This document shows positions 1 through 9,259 of a stretch of DNA of 64,000 nt, one piece after another. Position 1 is the first letter of the stretch; the number at the start of each line of letters is the position of its first letter. Made by a program: the position numbers and the translations under genes. The stretch comes from Pseudoxanthobacter soli DSM 19599 (GTDB taxonomy: Bacteria > Pseudomonadota > Alphaproteobacteria > Rhizobiales > Segnochrobactraceae): NCBI RefSeq assembly GCF_900148505.1, contig NZ_FRXO01000004.1, positions 496,001 through 560,000 of the forward strand, given 5' to 3'. The notes below the pieces were generated by a model. The model saw only the letters and a list, made by a program, of their open reading frames with translations. It ran no database searches and was not told where the DNA came from.

Positions 1-891
1 ATTCGCCTCGATCCAGACATTGTCGCTCGAAACGAGGGCGAACGCCGGCGAATCGGCGGCCAGATACTGGCCCGGCTGGAGGCTGTCGACCTCGGTGACA
101 GTGCCCGTGAACGGCGCGCGCACCACGGTGTGGTCGAGCTGGCGCTGGAATTCATCCACCTGAGCCTGCGCCTTGAGATAGGCCGGGGCCTTCTCCGGCG
201 GCAGGGAAGGATCGCCCTTCAGCCGCGCCAGCATCACCTTCGCGACCCGCCGGAGCGATTCGAGCTTCTTCTGATCCGTCTCAAGGCTGTAGCGGGCCTG
301 ATCGAAGGCAGACTTCGAAACCGAATCACTCTTCACCAGTGTCTGCAGCCGCTCGAACTGCGCCTGGTCCAGATCCACCATCGCCTCCTGCGCGGCGACG
401 TCGCTCAACATGCGCTGATAATCGGCCTCCATCGACATCACGTCGAGCGCAGCGGAATCCCGATCGGCCTGCGCACCGGCGAGCGCGTACTGGAACGGCT
501 TGGGGTCGAGACGGAACAACACGTCCCCGGCCTCGACGTGCTCGCCTTCCTTGACGTTGATCGCCTGCACGATGCCAGAGACATCGGTCGCCACCAGCAG
601 CTTGTCGGCATGGACATAGGCATCGTCGACCGAGACATAGCGACCGCCATTGACCCAGAACCAGCCGGCTCCGACGATGACGACGGCGACGCCACCGAGC
701 ATCAGCAGACGGCGCATGCCGCCGCGCCGCTTCCGCGCGGGCGCCGCCGCTGCGGCCGGGGGTGGCGCGGCAGCGGTGGCTGCAGCCACAGGCGGCGGGG
801 CCGCCTCGCGGCGCGGCGCCGGCGTCACCGGCTTTTCGGGCGACGCATCGAGAACGACCTCGTCGGCATCGGTATTCGCGTGATTCAACAT
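1..891 (-). CDS. HlyD/EmrA-type membrane fusion (adaptor) protein, C-terminus cut off
   Basis: This is the N-terminal 297 residues of a periplasmic adaptor of the HlyD/EmrA family, which links an inner-membrane exporter (MFS, RND or ABC type) to an outer-membrane channel. The protein has an Ala/Pro-rich cytoplasmic tail (about 1-57), one transmembrane segment (about 61-80), then the biotinyl-lipoyl-like half motif (VSGIVQAINVKEGEHVEAGD), a long helical hairpin (about 130-230) and the second lipoyl half (TVVRAPFTGTVTEV). The start is set by an AAGGAGA ribosome site. The reading frame stays open to the left edge, so the C-terminus and any exporter partner lie outside the window. The family is clear; the substrate is not. 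Confidence 0.9.
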   Translation of the reverse strand, partial: MLNHANTDADEVVLDASPEKPVTPAPRREAAPPPVAAATAAAPPPAAAAAPARKRRGGMRRLLMLGGVAVVIVGAGWFWVNGGRYVSVDDAYVHADKLLVATDVSGIVQAINVKEGEHVEAGDVLFRLDPKPFQYALAGAQADRDSAALDVMSMEADYQRMLSDVAAQEAMVDLDQAQFERLQTLVKSDSVSKSAFDQARYSLETDQKKLESLRRVAKVMLARLKGDPSLPPEKAPAYLKAQAQVDEFQRQLDHTVVRAPFTGTVTEVDSLQPGQYLAADSPAFALVSSDNVWIEAN

Positions 892-992
892 GTGCCGAGT
901 CTCCTTCGGTGCGTCGCGCGCAGGCAGGACCCGTAGCGGCACCGAGGCCGCGCACCGCATGACCGCGCGCAGGCCACCTGAAAACATCTGAG

Positions 993-1021
993 CATATAAT
1001 ATGGGCTACTTATTAATTCAA
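993..1021 (-). promoter_or_regulatory. Candidate sigma-70-like promoter of the adaptor gene
   Basis: On the minus strand TTGAAT is followed after exactly 17 bases by TATATG, about 100 bases before the adaptor start. The short palindrome CATAT-A-ATATG at 993-1003 overlaps the -10 and could be a repressor half-site pair. The stretch is AT-rich against a GC-rich background. This is a sequence match only. Confidence 0.4.
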
Positions 1022-1150
1022 AGGCATTCGATTGCATGGCCGCGCCGCAGAGACGCGCGCGTTCCGCATGGCCCCCATCCACCGGACCACCCGGGCGGGC
1101 CGACAGGCGGGCTTCCCGGTCAGAGGCGACGGCCGCATGTCGGCTGATAC

Positions 1151-1179
1151 TTGACTTTATGAGGCGCCTTGGTCATTTT
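1151..1179 (+). promoter_or_regulatory. Weak candidate promoter of rpmG
   Basis: TTGACT is followed after 17 bases by CATTTT. The -35 is good and the -10 poor. It sits about 150 bases upstream of rpmG and in the right orientation. Confidence 0.3.
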
Positions 1180-1327
1180 CCGCGCACATCCGAACATCCT
1201 CGGCCCGGGAATGCGGAGATGTCTGCCTTGCGGCAGCGCCTCCTCTTTGGTTGCGAGGAATACTCGGCAAACGGATTCGGGCCGAGGGGCGACTGCCCTG
1301 CCCGCTATCGACCAAGGAATTCCGGCT

Positions 1328-1495
1328 ATGGCCAAAGCCACGACCATCAAGATCAAGCTGCTGTCGACCGCCGACACCGGCTATTTCTACGTGACCAAGA
1401 AGAACTCCCGCACCATGACCGACAAGCTGGTGCAGCGGAAGTACGATCCGGTTGCGAAGAAGCACGTCGAATTCCGCGAAGCCAAGATCAAGTGA
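1328..1495 (+). CDS. rpmG: 50S ribosomal protein L33
   Basis: A 55-residue basic protein matching bacterial L33 over its whole length (starts [20 protein letters not shown] and ends in a Lys-rich tail). L33 binds 23S rRNA near the E site. The usual zinc-binding CxxC pairs are absent, so this is the zinc-independent (C-minus) form common in proteobacteria. The ATG is preceded by an AAGGAATT stretch at suitable spacing. A GC hairpin with a T-run follows within 80 bases, so the gene is probably transcribed alone. Length and sequence leave little doubt. Confidence 0.97.
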   Translation: MAKATTIKIKLLSTADTGYFYVTKKNSRTMTDKLVQRKYDPVAKKHVEFREAKIK

Positions 1496-1571
1496 TCTAC
1501 GCACGCCGCCCGCCACGATAGCGGGATAGGCGTGCAACGGCATCGCTCCCGGCGACGGAACAGATCGAGAG

Positions 1572-1603
1572 AAGCGCGCGTGGTCCTGCCCGCGCGCTTT
1601 TCT
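1572..1603 (+). terminator. Rho-independent terminator of rpmG
   Basis: AAGCGCGCG and CGCGCGCTTTT form an 8-9 bp GC-rich stem around a short loop, ending in a T-run, 77 bases after the rpmG stop. Confidence 0.8.
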
Positions 1604-1692
1604 GCGTTGGAGCGGGGCGCCAACGTGTGAGCCGGCCTCAGATCTCACCCCACCTCGCGTTCCTCTCTACAGGCCGCGGGATGGTGACGATG

Positions 1693-2070
1693 TCAGGCCG
1701 CTTCATCCTTCAGGAAGGAGCGGATGGTCTCCAGGAACTTCGCGATCGAGATCGGCTTGGAAAGATAGGCCTCGCAGCCGCCCTGTCGGATGCGCTCCTC
1801 GTCGCCCTTCATGGCGAAGGCCGTGACGGCGATCACCGGGATCGACTTCAGATCCGGGTCCGCCTTGATGCTCTTCGTGACGTCCAGGCCGGAGATCTCC
1901 GGCAACTGGATATCCATGACAATCAGGTCCGGCCGGCGGGCGCGCACGATTTCCAGGGCCTCGCGGCCATGGCGGCTTTGAAGCGTGGCATAGCCGTGCG
2001 CCTCCAGCAGGTCGTGAAAGAGCTTCATATTGAGCTCGTTATCTTCCACGATCAAAACGGTCTTGGTCAT
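1693..2070 (-). CDS. divK: Single-domain response regulator DivK
   Basis: A 125-residue protein that is only a CheY-like receiver domain. The phospho-acceptor is D53 (in [12 protein letters not shown]), with acidic pocket E9/D10, switch T83 and K105. In Caulobacter and relatives DivK is phosphorylated by DivJ and PleC and acts through DivL/CckA on CtrA to time cell division and polarity. There is no output domain, as expected. In many rhizobia divK lies beside pleD and near rpmG; here pleD is missing but rpmG and a DUF3572 gene flank it, which supports the assignment. The DUF3572 gene is divergent. Confidence 0.92.
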   Translation of the reverse strand: MTKTVLIVEDNELNMKLFHDLLEAHGYATLQSRHGREALEIVRARRPDLIVMDIQLPEISGLDVTKSIKADPDLKSIPVIAVTAFAMKGDEERIRQGGCEAYLSKPISIAKFLETIRSFLKDEAA

Positions 2071-2186
2071 TGCCGGTCTCCGCTGTCCCGCTCTCGGGGC
2101 GGTTGGGCCGGAGCGGTCCGGCCGCGATAATCCCGCACCATCACGCCCGGCCGCCTCCCACGGCCGAAAAGGGACGAAGCGACATC

Positions 2187-2492
2187 ATGCCCCCAAGGGA
2201 CTCGATAAATCGTGAACGAAATGGCGGCGCCCGTCGCGAGTGGGCCGAAACGCTGGCGATCGGTGCCCTCGGCTTCCTCGCCGCGGATCAGGAACGACTG
2301 GAGCGATTCCTTGCGCTGTCGGGCCTGAGCCCGGAGACCTTGCGCGCGGCGGCAGAGGCGCCGGGCTTCTTCGCCGGCGTGCTCGAATATCTCCTGGCCG
2401 ACGAAAGCCTGCTTCACGTGTTCTGCGCCCATGCGGACGAGAGCCCGGCCGACGTCGTCACTGCCCACGCTACGCTCATCCGCAGCGCCTGA
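2187..2492 (+). CDS. DUF3572 family protein
   Basis: A 101-residue, mostly helical cytoplasmic protein of the alphaproteobacterial DUF3572 family, which typically sits next to divK. The core (AETLAIGALGFLAADQERLE, then LSGLSPETLRAAA) is characteristic. I chose the ATG at 2187 because it follows AAAAGGGACG and because family members begin just before this core; the frame is open further upstream, but that part is Pro/His-rich and looks non-coding. No function is known. The conserved pairing with DivK hints at a cell-cycle link, which is inference. Confidence 0.8.
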   Translation: MPPRDSINRERNGGARREWAETLAIGALGFLAADQERLERFLALSGLSPETLRAAAEAPGFFAGVLEYLLADESLLHVFCAHADESPADVVTAHATLIRSA

Positions 2493-2536
2493 GGCACTTC
2501 TCCACCGGATTGCCGGCCGGCGCACGGAAAGCAAAA

Positions 2537-2570
2537 GAAAGCCGCCGGCCATATGATGGCCGGCGGCTTC
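2537..2570 (-). terminator. Terminator of the clpS-clpA operon
   Basis: A perfect stem (GCCGCCGGCC / GGCCGGCGGC) sits directly after the clpA stop. Read on the minus strand it is followed by CTTTCTTTT. It may also slow transcription coming from the DUF3572 gene. Confidence 0.8.
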
Positions 2571-2573
2571 GTC

Positions 2574-5015
2574 TCAATCCGCGAGGGGCAGCTTCGGCAC
2601 CATCGAGCGGCGCCCCGATGTCGGAAGCGCCGGCTCCAGCACCTCAGCCCGCGGCGGTGGGCGACGACGGCGCTTCTCGCCATCAGCCTTCGCCTTGGGC
2701 GGAGCCGTCCGGGACGGATCCGCAACGATGTCGAGCTTCAGACCGGGCTTGCCGTCGGCCTTGGCCTCGACGCCGATCTTAACCGTCCCGCCCTTTGACA
2801 GCGCTCCGAACAGCACCTCTTCAGCCAGCGGCTTCTTGATGTGCTCCTGGATCACGCGGCCGAGCGGACGCGCGCCCATGTGCTGGTCGTAGCCGTGCTC
2901 GGCCAACCAGCCGATGGCCGCCTCGTCCAGTTCGAACGTCACGCCGCGATCCGAGAGCTGGGCCTCGAGCTGCAGCACAAACTTGCTGACGACCTGATGC
3001 ACCACCTCGGTCGGCAGCGCGCCGAACGGGATGATCGCGTCGAGGCGGTTGCGGAACTCCGGCGTGAACAGCCGGTTGATCGCTTCCGTGTCTTCGCCCT
3101 GGCGCTTCACCCGGTTGAAGCCGATCGGCTCCTTCGCAAGGTCGGCTGCGCCCGCATTGGTCGTCATGATCAGGATGACGTTGCGGAAATCGACTTGCTT
3201 GCCGTTGTGGTCCGTGAGCTTGCCGTGATCCATGACCTGCAACAGGATGTTGAACAGGTCCGGATGGGCCTTCTCGATCTCGTCGAGCAGCAGCACGCAA
3301 TGCGGATGCTGGTCGACGCCGTCGGTCAGGAGCCCGCCCTGATCGAAGCCGACATAGCCGGGAGGCGCGCCGATGAGGCGGCTGACGGTGTGCCGCTCCA
3401 TGTACTCCGACATGTCGAAGCGCAGGATCTGCACCCCGAGCAGGTCGGCCAGCTGACGCGCGACTTCGGTCTTGCCGACGCCGGTCGGGCCGGAGAACAG
3501 GTAGGAGCCAATCGGCTTCTCCGGTTCCCTGAGGCCCGCACGGGCGAGCTTGATCGCCGAGGACAGTGCCTCAATGGCATGATCCTGGCCGTAGACCACC
3601 CGCTTCAGGTTCTCGTCCAGATGGCGCAGCACGGCCGCGTCGTCCTTGGAGACGGACTTCGGCGGGATGCGGGCCATCGTGGCGATGGTCGCTTCGATCT
3701 CCTTCGCGCCGATGGTGCGCTTGCGGCGCGATTCCGGCAGAAGCATCTGCGAAGCGCCGGTCTCGTCGATCACGTCGATCGCCTTGTCCGGCAGCTTGCG
3801 GTCGTTGATGTGCCGGGCCGACAGCTCCACCGCCGTCTTGATCGCGTCGGCGGTGTAGCGGACCCCGTGATATTCCTCGAAATAGGGCTTGAGGCCCTTC
3901 AGGATCTCGATCGCATCCGGGATAGACGGCTCGTTGACGTCGATCTTCTGGAAGCGGCGCACCAGGGCGCGATCCTTCTCGAAGAACTGGCGGTACTCCT
4001 TGTAGGTGGTCGAGCCCATGCAGCGAATCTGCCCTGAGGCCAGAGCCGGCTTCAGAAGGTTCGACGCATCCATGGCGCCGCCGGAGGTCGCACCGGCGCC
4101 GATCACGGTGTGGATCTCGTCGATGAAGATGATCGCGCCGGGATAGTCCTCGATCTCCTTCACGACCTGCTTCAGCCGCTCCTCGAAGTCGCCGCGGTAG
4201 CGGGTTCCAGCCAGCAGCGCGCCCATGTCGAGGGCGAAGATGGTGGCATCCGCCAGCACCTCGGGCACCTCACCGTTGATGATGCGGCGGGCCAGACCCT
4301 CCGCGATCGCGGTCTTGCCGACGCCGGGATCGCCGACATAGAGCGGATTGTTCTTCTGGCGGCGGCACAGCACCTGGATCGTACGCTTGATCTCCTCAGA
4401 GCGCCCGATCAGGGGATCGATCCGCCCCTTCTTGGCCTTCTCGTTGAGGTTCACGCAGTAGGCTTCCAGCGCATCGGTCTTGCGCTTCTGCCGTTCGCCG
4501 CCGCCGGCGGGTGTCTCGCCTCCGCTGGCAGCCTCCTCCTCCGCGCCACGCGGGCTGCGCTGGTCGGCCATGCCGGCGCGCTTGGCGATGCCGTGGCTGA
4601 TGTAGTTCACGGCATCGTAGCGCGTCATGTCCTGCTCCTGCAGGAAGTACGCGGCGTGGCTTTCGCGCTCCGCGAAGATGGCGACGAGCACGTTCGCGCC
4701 CGTCACTTCCTCGCGACCGGACGACTGGACGTGAATCACCGCGCGCTGGATGACGCGCTGGAACCCGGCCGTCGGCTTCGCATCTTCCGTTCCGTCGGAA
4801 ACGAGGTTGTCCAGTTCGGTGTCGACATATTCCACGAGATCGCGGCGAAGCTTTTCAAGGTCGACATTGCAGGCGCGCATGACAGCGGCCGCATCCTGAT
4901 CGCCGATCAGAGCGAGGAGCAGATGTTCGAGGGTTGCGTATTCCTGATGCCGCTCGTTTGCGAAAGCGAGGGCCTGATGGAGCGCCTTCTCGAGACTACG
5001 AGAGAATGATGGCAC
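2574..5015 (-). CDS. clpA: ATP-dependent Clp protease ATP-binding subunit ClpA
   Basis: An 813-residue HSP100 unfoldase that feeds proteins into the ClpP peptidase. It has an N-terminal double Clp-N repeat (about 1-145, the ClpS docking surface), an acidic/Gly linker, AAA domain 1 with Walker A GDPGVGKT (228-235) and Walker B IIFIDE (295-300), and AAA domain 2 with Walker A GPTGVGKT (509-516). A basic/Pro-rich tail of about 40 residues is longer than in E. coli ClpA. It begins 9 bases after the clpS stop, forming the standard alphaproteobacterial clpS-clpA operon. clpP is not in the window. Confidence 0.97.
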   Translation of the reverse strand: MPSFSRSLEKALHQALAFANERHQEYATLEHLLLALIGDQDAAAVMRACNVDLEKLRRDLVEYVDTELDNLVSDGTEDAKPTAGFQRVIQRAVIHVQSSGREEVTGANVLVAIFAERESHAAYFLQEQDMTRYDAVNYISHGIAKRAGMADQRSPRGAEEEAASGGETPAGGGERQKRKTDALEAYCVNLNEKAKKGRIDPLIGRSEEIKRTIQVLCRRQKNNPLYVGDPGVGKTAIAEGLARRIINGEVPEVLADATIFALDMGALLAGTRYRGDFEERLKQVVKEIEDYPGAIIFIDEIHTVIGAGATSGGAMDASNLLKPALASGQIRCMGSTTYKEYRQFFEKDRALVRRFQKIDVNEPSIPDAIEILKGLKPYFEEYHGVRYTADAIKTAVELSARHINDRKLPDKAIDVIDETGASQMLLPESRRKRTIGAKEIEATIATMARIPPKSVSKDDAAVLRHLDENLKRVVYGQDHAIEALSSAIKLARAGLREPEKPIGSYLFSGPTGVGKTEVARQLADLLGVQILRFDMSEYMERHTVSRLIGAPPGYVGFDQGGLLTDGVDQHPHCVLLLDEIEKAHPDLFNILLQVMDHGKLTDHNGKQVDFRNVILIMTTNAGAADLAKEPIGFNRVKRQGEDTEAINRLFTPEFRNRLDAIIPFGALPTEVVHQVVSKFVLQLEAQLSDRGVTFELDEAAIGWLAEHGYDQHMGARPLGRVIQEHIKKPLAEEVLFGALSKGGTVKIGVEAKADGKPGLKLDIVADPSRTAPPKAKADGEKRRRRPPPRAEVLEPALPTSGRRSMVPKLPLAD

Positions 5016-5024
5016 GTGACCTCC

Positions 5025-5381
5025 TCACTTCTTTTCCATGACACATTGCAACGGATGCTGATGCTTGCGCGCGAAATCCATGACCTGCGTAACTTTGGTC
5101 TCCGCTACTTCGTAGGTGTAGATGCCGCACTCCCCGACACCATGATGATGAACATGGAGCATGATGCGGGTCGCTTCTTCGCGGTTCTTCTGGAAAAACC
5201 GCTCCACCACCTCGATGACGAATTCCATCGGGGTGTAATCGTCGTTTAACAAAAGCACGCGATAGAGATTCGGGCGCTTGGTCTGGGTGCGCGTCCGCGT
5301 GACGACGGAGGTTCCATTGTCGCCCTCGTCGCCGCCGCTCCGCCCGTCGTCGTTCGGCCCCATGGTCGGTTCAAGCCGCAT
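5025..5381 (-). CDS. clpS: ATP-dependent Clp protease adaptor ClpS
   Basis: This is the N-degron adaptor that delivers N-end-rule substrates to ClpAP. The conserved core is [20 protein letters not shown], with the NDD substrate-gate residues, followed by the His-rich stretch and the [13 protein letters not shown] segment. The chosen start gives 118 residues and has AAGGA about 14 bases upstream. An ATG 18 bases further in is also possible, as no strong ribosome site separates them. The N-terminal 35 residues are a flexible Gly/Asp-rich tail. Transcribed together with clpA. Confidence 0.93.
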   Translation of the reverse strand: MRLEPTMGPNDDGRSGGDEGDNGTSVVTRTRTQTKRPNLYRVLLLNDDYTPMEFVIEVVERFFQKNREEATRIMLHVHHHGVGECGIYTYEVAETKVTQVMDFARKHQHPLQCVMEKK

Positions 5382-5764
5382 CGCCGTTCGCACGTTCCTT
5401 GTCGGCACGGTCAGGCTCGAGTGCCCTGCATGCCTGCCGTAAGTCCTGAATGATCGCCGTCGGACAGGTTCACCAGCCACCGGCGCGGCACGTATCGGAC
5501 GTTCCGTCTTAACAATAGACCGTCCCGCTTGCGCCGAACTGACCACGAGATCGCAGCTCTTCCGGCGCCGTTCGGGTCCCGGCCCTGCCCGCTCAATCGA
5601 GCCGGCAGCACCGCGACGCTCCATCATGTAGGCTCTCCGACGGATATTGTAAGACGAACTCCGCAGTGCGCAACGCGAGCCACCAACATGCACCTGCGAT
5701 AGGGCAAAAATTTTGCCTCACCGGCAATGTCCGCCACCGACGGACGCAGAAGGCGGCGGCCTGA
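5382..5764. other. Gene-free stretch upstream of clpS
   Basis: About 380 bases between the phasin terminator and clpS. The clpS frame stays open through part of it, but the translation lacks any recognisable domain and family length argues against it. Apart from the candidate promoter I see nothing definite. Confidence 0.4.
5646..5673 (-). promoter_or_regulatory. Candidate promoter of clpS-clpA
   Basis: On the minus strand TTGCGC is followed after 16 bases by TACAAT. Use of it would give a leader of about 260 bases before clpS. The -10 is good and the -35 moderate. Confidence 0.35.
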
Positions 5765-5802
5765 AACGAAGAAAGCCCGACCGCGCTGGCGGCCGGGCTT
5801 CA
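5765..5802 (-). terminator. Terminator of the phasin gene
   Basis: Read on the minus strand, AAGCCCGGCCGC pairs with GCGGTCGGGCTT and is followed by TCTTCGTTTC. It lies about 45 bases after the phasin stop. Confidence 0.75.
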
Positions 5803-5845
5803 TGAGGTTCGCGGCAGCAACCTTGAAAGGTCGCTTTCGGACCGA

Positions 5846-6187
5846 TCAGGCCTTCGGGGCAGCGGCCTTGCCGAGCGCGCCCTCGTAGGGCTTCACGGCT
5901 TCCTTCGCGAGGTCCACATAAAGCTCGCCGAGCTTCGTCATCTCGGCGACGAGGCCTTCGTAGCTCGAACGGGCGAAGGCCGTCTGGATTTCCAGGGCCT
6001 TGTCCATGGTGCGCGCGCCAAAGAGCTTCTCAGCGGTAGCCGCGCTCTCTTCGTAGCTCTTCTTCGAATAGTCGGCGATTTCCACGGCGATCGCCTGCAG
6101 GCCCTTGTTGTAGGCCCCCACGCTCTTCACGACCGTGTCGAGCTGATCTTTCTGAAAGCGCTGAAAATCTTCGAAGCCGTAGCTCAT
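5846..6187 (-). CDS. Phasin family protein (PHB granule-associated)
   Basis: A 113-residue amphipathic, almost wholly helical protein of the Phasin_2 type, which coats polyhydroxyalkanoate granules. Typical signs are the start MSYGFEDFQRFQKDQLD, the segment KKSYEESAATAEKLFGARTM and an Ala/Pro-rich end. The ATG was chosen for the AAGGGA site 8 bases upstream; a longer frame begins at 6235 but has no ribosome site. The upstream DNA has a near-consensus promoter overlapped by palindromes, suggesting tight control (perhaps by PhaR). No PHA synthase gene is in the window. Confidence 0.88.
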   Translation of the reverse strand: MSYGFEDFQRFQKDQLDTVVKSVGAYNKGLQAIAVEIADYSKKSYEESAATAEKLFGARTMDKALEIQTAFARSSYEGLVAEMTKLGELYVDLAKEAVKPYEGALGKAAAPKA

Positions 6188-6240
6188 TGTACGCGTCCCT
6201 TGCATCTCGTCGACATGGTGCGCTTCGCAAGCCATGCATC

Positions 6241-6259
6241 ATTTCCTATGCGAGGAAAT
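6241..6259. promoter_or_regulatory. Palindrome at the phasin promoter (candidate operator)
   Basis: ATTTCCT and AGGAAAT form perfect 7-base arms around 5 bases. The element overlaps the -10 and the likely start point of the phasin promoter, a position suited to a repressor. Confidence 0.5.
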
Positions 6260-6285
6260 ATATGCACTGCACAAAATTCTGTCAA
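6257..6285 (-). promoter_or_regulatory. Strong candidate promoter of the phasin gene
   Basis: On the minus strand TTGACA, a 17-base spacer and TATATT: a near-perfect sigma-70 promoter. The spacer contains TGCAGTGCA and further TGCA-rich boxes lie just upstream (to about 6330). Such TGC/GCA-rich sites resemble those described for the PHB regulator PhaR, so PhaR control is a reasonable inference. Confidence 0.65.
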
Positions 6286-6476
6286 CCGTCATTTTGCACC
6301 GCAGCATAGTCAACAAATCAGATTGCAATGCCCGACCTATTTTTACGGTCCGCTAACCGCTCCCCGATAGCGTTCCCGAAAGGAACGGCGATTTCGCGCC
6401 ACGCGCCGCATTGAGATCGCATTTTCCAGTGCCCAGTCACTCTCCGGTCAGGGCTCCGAGCGTTAAGGACGGCGAT

Positions 6477-8438
6477 ATGGCAGATCACGGCATTTCCCTC
6501 GGAACCCGGCCGGCGGCGGGAACGACCGGCCTCTTTCGGGGTGTCATGCGATTTGCGCGGGCAGCCACGTTCGCGGCGACATTCGGCCTTGCGGCGGCCG
6601 TCACGGTGGTCTCAAGCGGAACGGCCAAGGCGGCGTCCGAGCGCTATGCCGCGATGGTCGTCGATGCCGCGACAGGCAGGACGCTGTTCTCCAAGAATGC
6701 GGACGCGCCGCGCCATCCCGCGTCGCTCACCAAGATCATGACGGCGTACATCCTGTTCGAGGAGCTCTCGTCCGGGCGACTGACCATGGATACGCCGTTG
6801 CGCGTGACTGCCTACGCGGCTGCGCAGGCGCCGTCCAAGCTCGGCGTGCGCGCCGGCACCACCGTGAAGGTGCGCGACGCCATGCTCGCACTGATGACGC
6901 GCTCGGCGAACGACTGCGCCGTCGTGATCGCCGAGAACATCTCCGGCAGCGAATCCGCGTTCGCCAAGCGGATGACCGCGACGGCGCGGCGGCTTGGGAT
7001 GCGCAACACGATCTATCTGAACGCCAACGGCCTGCCGAATCCCGGCCAGATCACCACAGCCCGCGATCTGGCGGTGCTCGGCCTCGCGATCCAGCGCCAG
7101 TTCCCGACCTACTATCGCTATTTCTCGACGCGCAGCTTCGTCTACAAGGGGCAGACGATCTCCAACCACAACCGCCTGATGAGCCAGATGGCCGGCATCG
7201 ACGGTATCAAAACCGGCTATATCCGCGCTTCCGGCTTCAACCTCGTCAGCTCCATCAAGCGTGGAAACAAGCGTCTTGTGGCGGTTGTCATGGGTGGCGC
7301 TTCCGCCCGTGCGCGCGACGCGCACATGGCCGACCTGCTCAACAAATATCTGCCGATGGCTCAGCCGATGCAGAGCGATGTCGTCGTCGCCACGGTGCAG
7401 GGTACGGTTCCGGGCGACGTCGGCACCGCGCCGGCCGCCTCGCAGCCGATCGCGCTGGCGAGCGCCGCCGGCAATGCAAGAGCGCCGAAGCTTGCGGCGG
7501 AAGCAGCGATTGCCGCGACCACACCGCAGATCCCCGACGTCCCGGCGCTGCCGGCTCTCGCCAGCCGGCCGGAACCGGTCGTCGCCGAGGTGGCCGCCGT
7601 TTCCGTGCCCGATGTCGTCCTGCCGCCGTCGATGCCCGAGCGCCCGTCCTCCCAGCCGACCGTCGTCGCGGCGGCAGAGCCGGCCAAGCAGGCCGCGCCC
7701 GCTGCCGTTCCGGTCCCCGTGGTCGGTTATGCCGACGAAGCCCAGGGCGAAGGTGCGCTCGACGCGATCGGCCAGATCGCGCAGGGCGACGCCGACGAGG
7801 AGCCCGCTTCCGCCGCCGCCGCATCGAACTCCGATGGCGCCCGTATTGTTGCCGTTCGTTCGATCGCAAACCCGAACGCCGTCCAGACCGCGTCGGTTCG
7901 CAGCCCCGACAACAGCGCGGACGCAAGCTATGCCGACGACCCGATCGGAGCGCAGGTCGCGCTTGCCGAAGCGGCCAATGCCGAGGTCGCGTCCAAGCAG
8001 TTCGCCGGCACCCCGTTCGCGAAGGGTTCGCTCGATGCCGCCGCTGTTCGCAAGCTGATCAAGGCCCACCGGGGCGTGATGGTGGCCAGCGCGGCTCAGG
8101 CGACGCGGATTTCCTCGGATGCCGTTCCGCCTGCTGCTGAAGTCGCCCGCAAGACGGAGGTGCCGAGCGAGGAGGCCGCGCAGCCTGCTCCGACGGGCTG
8201 GCAGATCCAGATCGGCGCCGTGCCCACGGCGAAGGCAGCGAAGACCTTCCTGGCCGACGCTCGCAAGAAGGGCGGCAAGACGCTGGCGGGCGCAGAGCCG
8301 TATACCGAGGCCGTTCACAAGGGAGGCGCAACGCTCTATCGCGCGCGTTTCGTCGGCTTCAGCGACGAGAAGTCTGCGCAGCGGGCTTGCGCCACGCTCA
8401 AGAAGCAGTCCTACGCCTGCATGGCGTTCCGCAAGTAA
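6477..8438 (+). CDS. D-alanyl-D-alanine carboxypeptidase with C-terminal SPOR domain
   Basis: A 653-residue exported penicillin-binding protein of the DacA/DacF type, which trims peptidoglycan pentapeptides. After a signal/anchor segment (about 26-52) the S11 peptidase domain carries all three catalytic motifs: S83-x-x-K86 (SLTK), S143-x-N145 and K245-T-G247. A very long Ala/Pro/Val-rich linker (about 300-570) leads to a SPOR domain (about 575-653), which binds denuded glycan at the division site. The ATG at 6477 follows TTAAGGAC; an in-frame ATG at 6411 lacks a ribosome site. The linker is unusually long. No gene partner is obvious. Confidence 0.93.
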   Translation: MADHGISLGTRPAAGTTGLFRGVMRFARAATFAATFGLAAAVTVVSSGTAKAASERYAAMVVDAATGRTLFSKNADAPRHPASLTKIMTAYILFEELSSGRLTMDTPLRVTAYAAAQAPSKLGVRAGTTVKVRDAMLALMTRSANDCAVVIAENISGSESAFAKRMTATARRLGMRNTIYLNANGLPNPGQITTARDLAVLGLAIQRQFPTYYRYFSTRSFVYKGQTISNHNRLMSQMAGIDGIKTGYIRASGFNLVSSIKRGNKRLVAVVMGGASARARDAHMADLLNKYLPMAQPMQSDVVVATVQGTVPGDVGTAPAASQPIALASAAGNARAPKLAAEAAIAATTPQIPDVPALPALASRPEPVVAEVAAVSVPDVVLPPSMPERPSSQPTVVAAAEPAKQAAPAAVPVPVVGYADEAQGEGALDAIGQIAQGDADEEPASAAAASNSDGARIVAVRSIANPNAVQTASVRSPDNSADASYADDPIGAQVALAEAANAEVASKQFAGTPFAKGSLDAAAVRKLIKAHRGVMVASAAQATRISSDAVPPAAEVARKTEVPSEEAAQPAPTGWQIQIGAVPTAKAAKTFLADARKKGGKTLAGAEPYTEAVHKGGATLYRARFVGFSDEKSAQRACATLKKQSYACMAFRK

Positions 8439-8506
8439 AGACACGTGAACGAAGGGGGGCGACCGTCATGAGTGGACCTTCGCTGAGCGGGCCGGTGGAC
8501 GCGCTT

Positions 8507-9259
8507 TCAGCCGAGCAGGCGGTCCTTGGCCTGGTTCAGTCGCGCGGCCAGCGCGGCCGTGCCGCCGACGTCGGGATGGACCCGCTTCATGAGCGTCCGG
8601 TGCGCCGCGCGGATCTCGGCTTCGGTCGCGCCGGGCAGAAGACCAAGCGTCTCATAGGCCTCCTCTATGCTCATGCCGCCCGCGGACGTCGCTCCGCGCT
8701 GCCGCGCTGCAGGGTCGTCGTGGAAGTTCTGACGCCAGCCGGGTTGCCTGCGGTCGAGATAAGTTTCGAGTAGTGCCCGGCTTTCACCGTCGCGGGCCAG
8801 CGAGCGCCAGAGCAGCTCAAGTTCCATGGGGGACAGCGATTCAAGCGACTGACCGCTGTAGAGCCCCGAGCGTACGCGTCCGCTGATCTTCCCGGTCCCG
8901 TGATCGAGTTGCATGGCCAGCATATCGGTCTCGACGGTCGAGAGTGCGGGCCCGCCGCCTCCGGGAGGTATGCCGCTCCCCAGTCCACCGGCGGCCCCTC
9001 CCAGATTACCGAAGGGGTTACGGCGTCCGAGGATCGTCTGGAGATGGGAGCCGTAGCCGAGCAGGGACAGGCCAAACGCGCCCACCGGCAATCCGGCTTC
9101 CCACCGGCCGGTGAGTGTCAACCAGACACCGACGCCGACAAGCGTGACACCTCCCGCTTGACGGCCCAGCTTCGCCAGCGCCGCCGGGTTGGTCTTCACG
9201 ATACCGCGGCCGGCAAGCACCAACAGCAGCAGCACGGCGATCCCGACGATCAAGGCCAT
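8507..9259 (-). CDS. Membrane-anchored J-domain protein
   Basis: A 250-residue protein with two N-terminal membrane segments (about 2-20 and 37-72), a Gly-rich linker, a helical middle part and a C-terminal J domain with the HPD tripeptide at 228-230. A J domain stimulates a DnaK-type chaperone; the C-terminal placement after membrane segments is like the TIM14/DjlA-type architecture found in alphaproteobacteria. The gene is convergent with the carboxypeptidase gene and follows the VWA-like gene on the same strand after about 280 bases. Its client is unknown. Confidence 0.85.
   Translation of the reverse strand: MALIVGIAVLLLLVLAGRGIVKTNPAALAKLGRQAGGVTLVGVGVWLTLTGRWEAGLPVGAFGLSLLGYGSHLQTILGRRNPFGNLGGAAGGLGSGIPPGGGGPALSTVETDMLAMQLDHGTGKISGRVRSGLYSGQSLESLSPMELELLWRSLARDGESRALLETYLDRRQPGWRQNFHDDPAARQRGATSAGGMSIEEAYETLGLLPGATEAEIRAAHRTLMKRVHPDVGGTAALAARLNQAKDRLLG

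Larger units (their letters stand above)
892..1327. other. Gene-free spacer between the adaptor gene and rpmG
   Basis: About 430 bases without a supported gene. It holds the candidate promoters for the two divergent genes. No exporter regulator is encoded here. Short open frames on both strands look like ordinary GC-rich noise. Confidence 0.5.

Noticed and set aside
2841-4037. 398-codon plus-strand open frame
   Set aside because: It lies antisense inside clpA, whose motifs are complete. High GC content produces long antisense frames.
6612-8444. 610-codon minus-strand open frame rich in Arg/Gly
   Set aside because: Antisense to the D,D-carboxypeptidase gene; composition is that of a GC-rich shadow and no domain is recognisable.
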